Source of the DNA: Paraburkholderia sp. PGU19
GTDB taxonomy: Bacteria; Pseudomonadota; Gammaproteobacteria; Burkholderiales; Burkholderiaceae
Reading direction: 5' to 3'
Assembly: GCF_013426915.1 (NCBI RefSeq)
Contig: NZ_AP023179.1
Span: 3,286,001-3,350,000 of the forward strand
DNA: 64,000 bases
Shown piece after piece: positions 63,784 to 64,000 of the stretch. A model generated the notes under the pieces. That model saw only the letters and a program-made list of their open reading frames with translations. It was not told where the DNA came from and did not search any database. The translations under genes were made by a program, and so were the position numbers. Every line of letters begins with the position of its first letter. Positions within the stretch are counted from its first letter, which is position 1.

Positions 63784-64000
63784 ATGCCGACCACGCTCAC
63801 GTCCGTGTCAGAACCTTCCTTCAGCGGCCCGCTCGCCCGTTTCGCGGACAGCCTCGGCGCAGCCTTCGGCACGCTGCCTGCGGGTGCGCAGATCGCATTC
63901 GTGATTGCGTTCGGTCTGGTGATCGGCAGCTTCCTGAACGTCGTCGTGCACCGCTTGCCGATTATGCTCGAACGCGCATGGCGCGCCGAAGTGAGCGAAG
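63784..64000 (+). CDS. pilD: Type IV prepilin peptidase/N-methyltransferase, N-terminal part
   Basis: Membrane aspartyl protease that cleaves and methylates prepilins; only the first 72 codons lie in the window and it runs off the right edge. A hydrophobic segment IAFVIAFGLVIGSFLNVVVHRLP (about 38-60) is the conserved PilD N-terminal signature, here with about 35 extra residues before it. It lies 31 bp after pilC. Confidence 0.88.
   Translation, partial: MPTTLTSVSEPSFSGPLARFADSLGAAFGTLPAGAQIAFVIAFGLVIGSFLNVVVHRLPIMLERAWRAEVSE

Overview
The window is a contiguous stretch of a GC-rich betaproteobacterial chromosome. Gene content and protein sequence point to Burkholderia sensu lato, most likely Paraburkholderia or a close relative (inference). 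The markers are tkt-gapA, pyrF, mpl, an lysine/alanine-rich H1-like protein, accBC-prmA, class Ia nrdAB, ampD, ffh, proS, rplU-rpmA-obgE-proB and ispB, with a pilB-pilC-pilD cluster at the right end. Nearly all of it is ordinary core chromosome. There is no prophage, integrase, transposase, CRISPR array or rRNA, and there is one tRNA (Pro, CGG).

Layout. 1-1.0 kb: the start of a dctA-like transporter (leftward), divergent from a FadR-type GntR regulator, with palindromic operators between them. 1.0-1.7 kb: a non-coding 719-bp nested inverted repeat. 1.8-5.0 kb: gapA and tkt (leftward). 5.5-6.8 kb: a VOC protein and rsmE. 6.8-7.8 kb: a secreted RNase Sa-like ribonuclease with a barstar-domain protein. 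7.95-8.15 kb: a candidate small RNA. 8.2-10.5 kb: maeB. 10.7-13.4 kb: thiL, pgpA, pncC and a DUF985 protein. 13.5-25 kb: pyrF, then a leftward sugar operon (IclR regulator, dgoK, dgoA, SDR, araFGH, SDR, lactonase, aldose epimerase). This reads as a DeLey-Doudoroff galactose (possibly also arabinose) oxidation pathway, but with no dehydratase in the cluster. 25.3-31.2 kb: mtgA, aroE, an RNase II-like gene, a YqiA-like hydrolase and mpl. 31.5-40.4 kb (rightward): a conserved hypothetical, a TlpA-like thioredoxin, aroQ, accB, accC, prmA, a DUF3426 protein, tpx, a PfkB kinase and a glycine-zipper lipoprotein. 40.6-47.2 kb: a second, shorter inverted-repeat element, the H1-like gene, nrdB and nrdA, with two NrdR boxes upstream of nrdA. 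47.3-51.4 kb: ampD, a small membrane/zinc protein, a CcsA-family protein, ffh and a phosphoribosyltransferase. 51.4-58.8 kb: marC, proS, rppH, a CNP1-like lipoprotein, proB, obgE, rpmA and rplU. 58.9-64 kb: ispB, tRNA-Pro, a CBS/CorC-type membrane protein and pilB-pilC-pilD.

Two genes are broken as written. rppH has a one-base frameshift in a G run just before its Nudix box. pilC has lost most of its first domain and its reading frame, which would disable type IV pilus assembly if real. The most distinctive items are the RNase/barstar pair, the two related inverted-repeat elements placed next to terminators, the candidate small RNA, and the operator and promoter sites at dctA/gntR, nrdA and rplU. 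I found no convincing wholly new multi-gene system.
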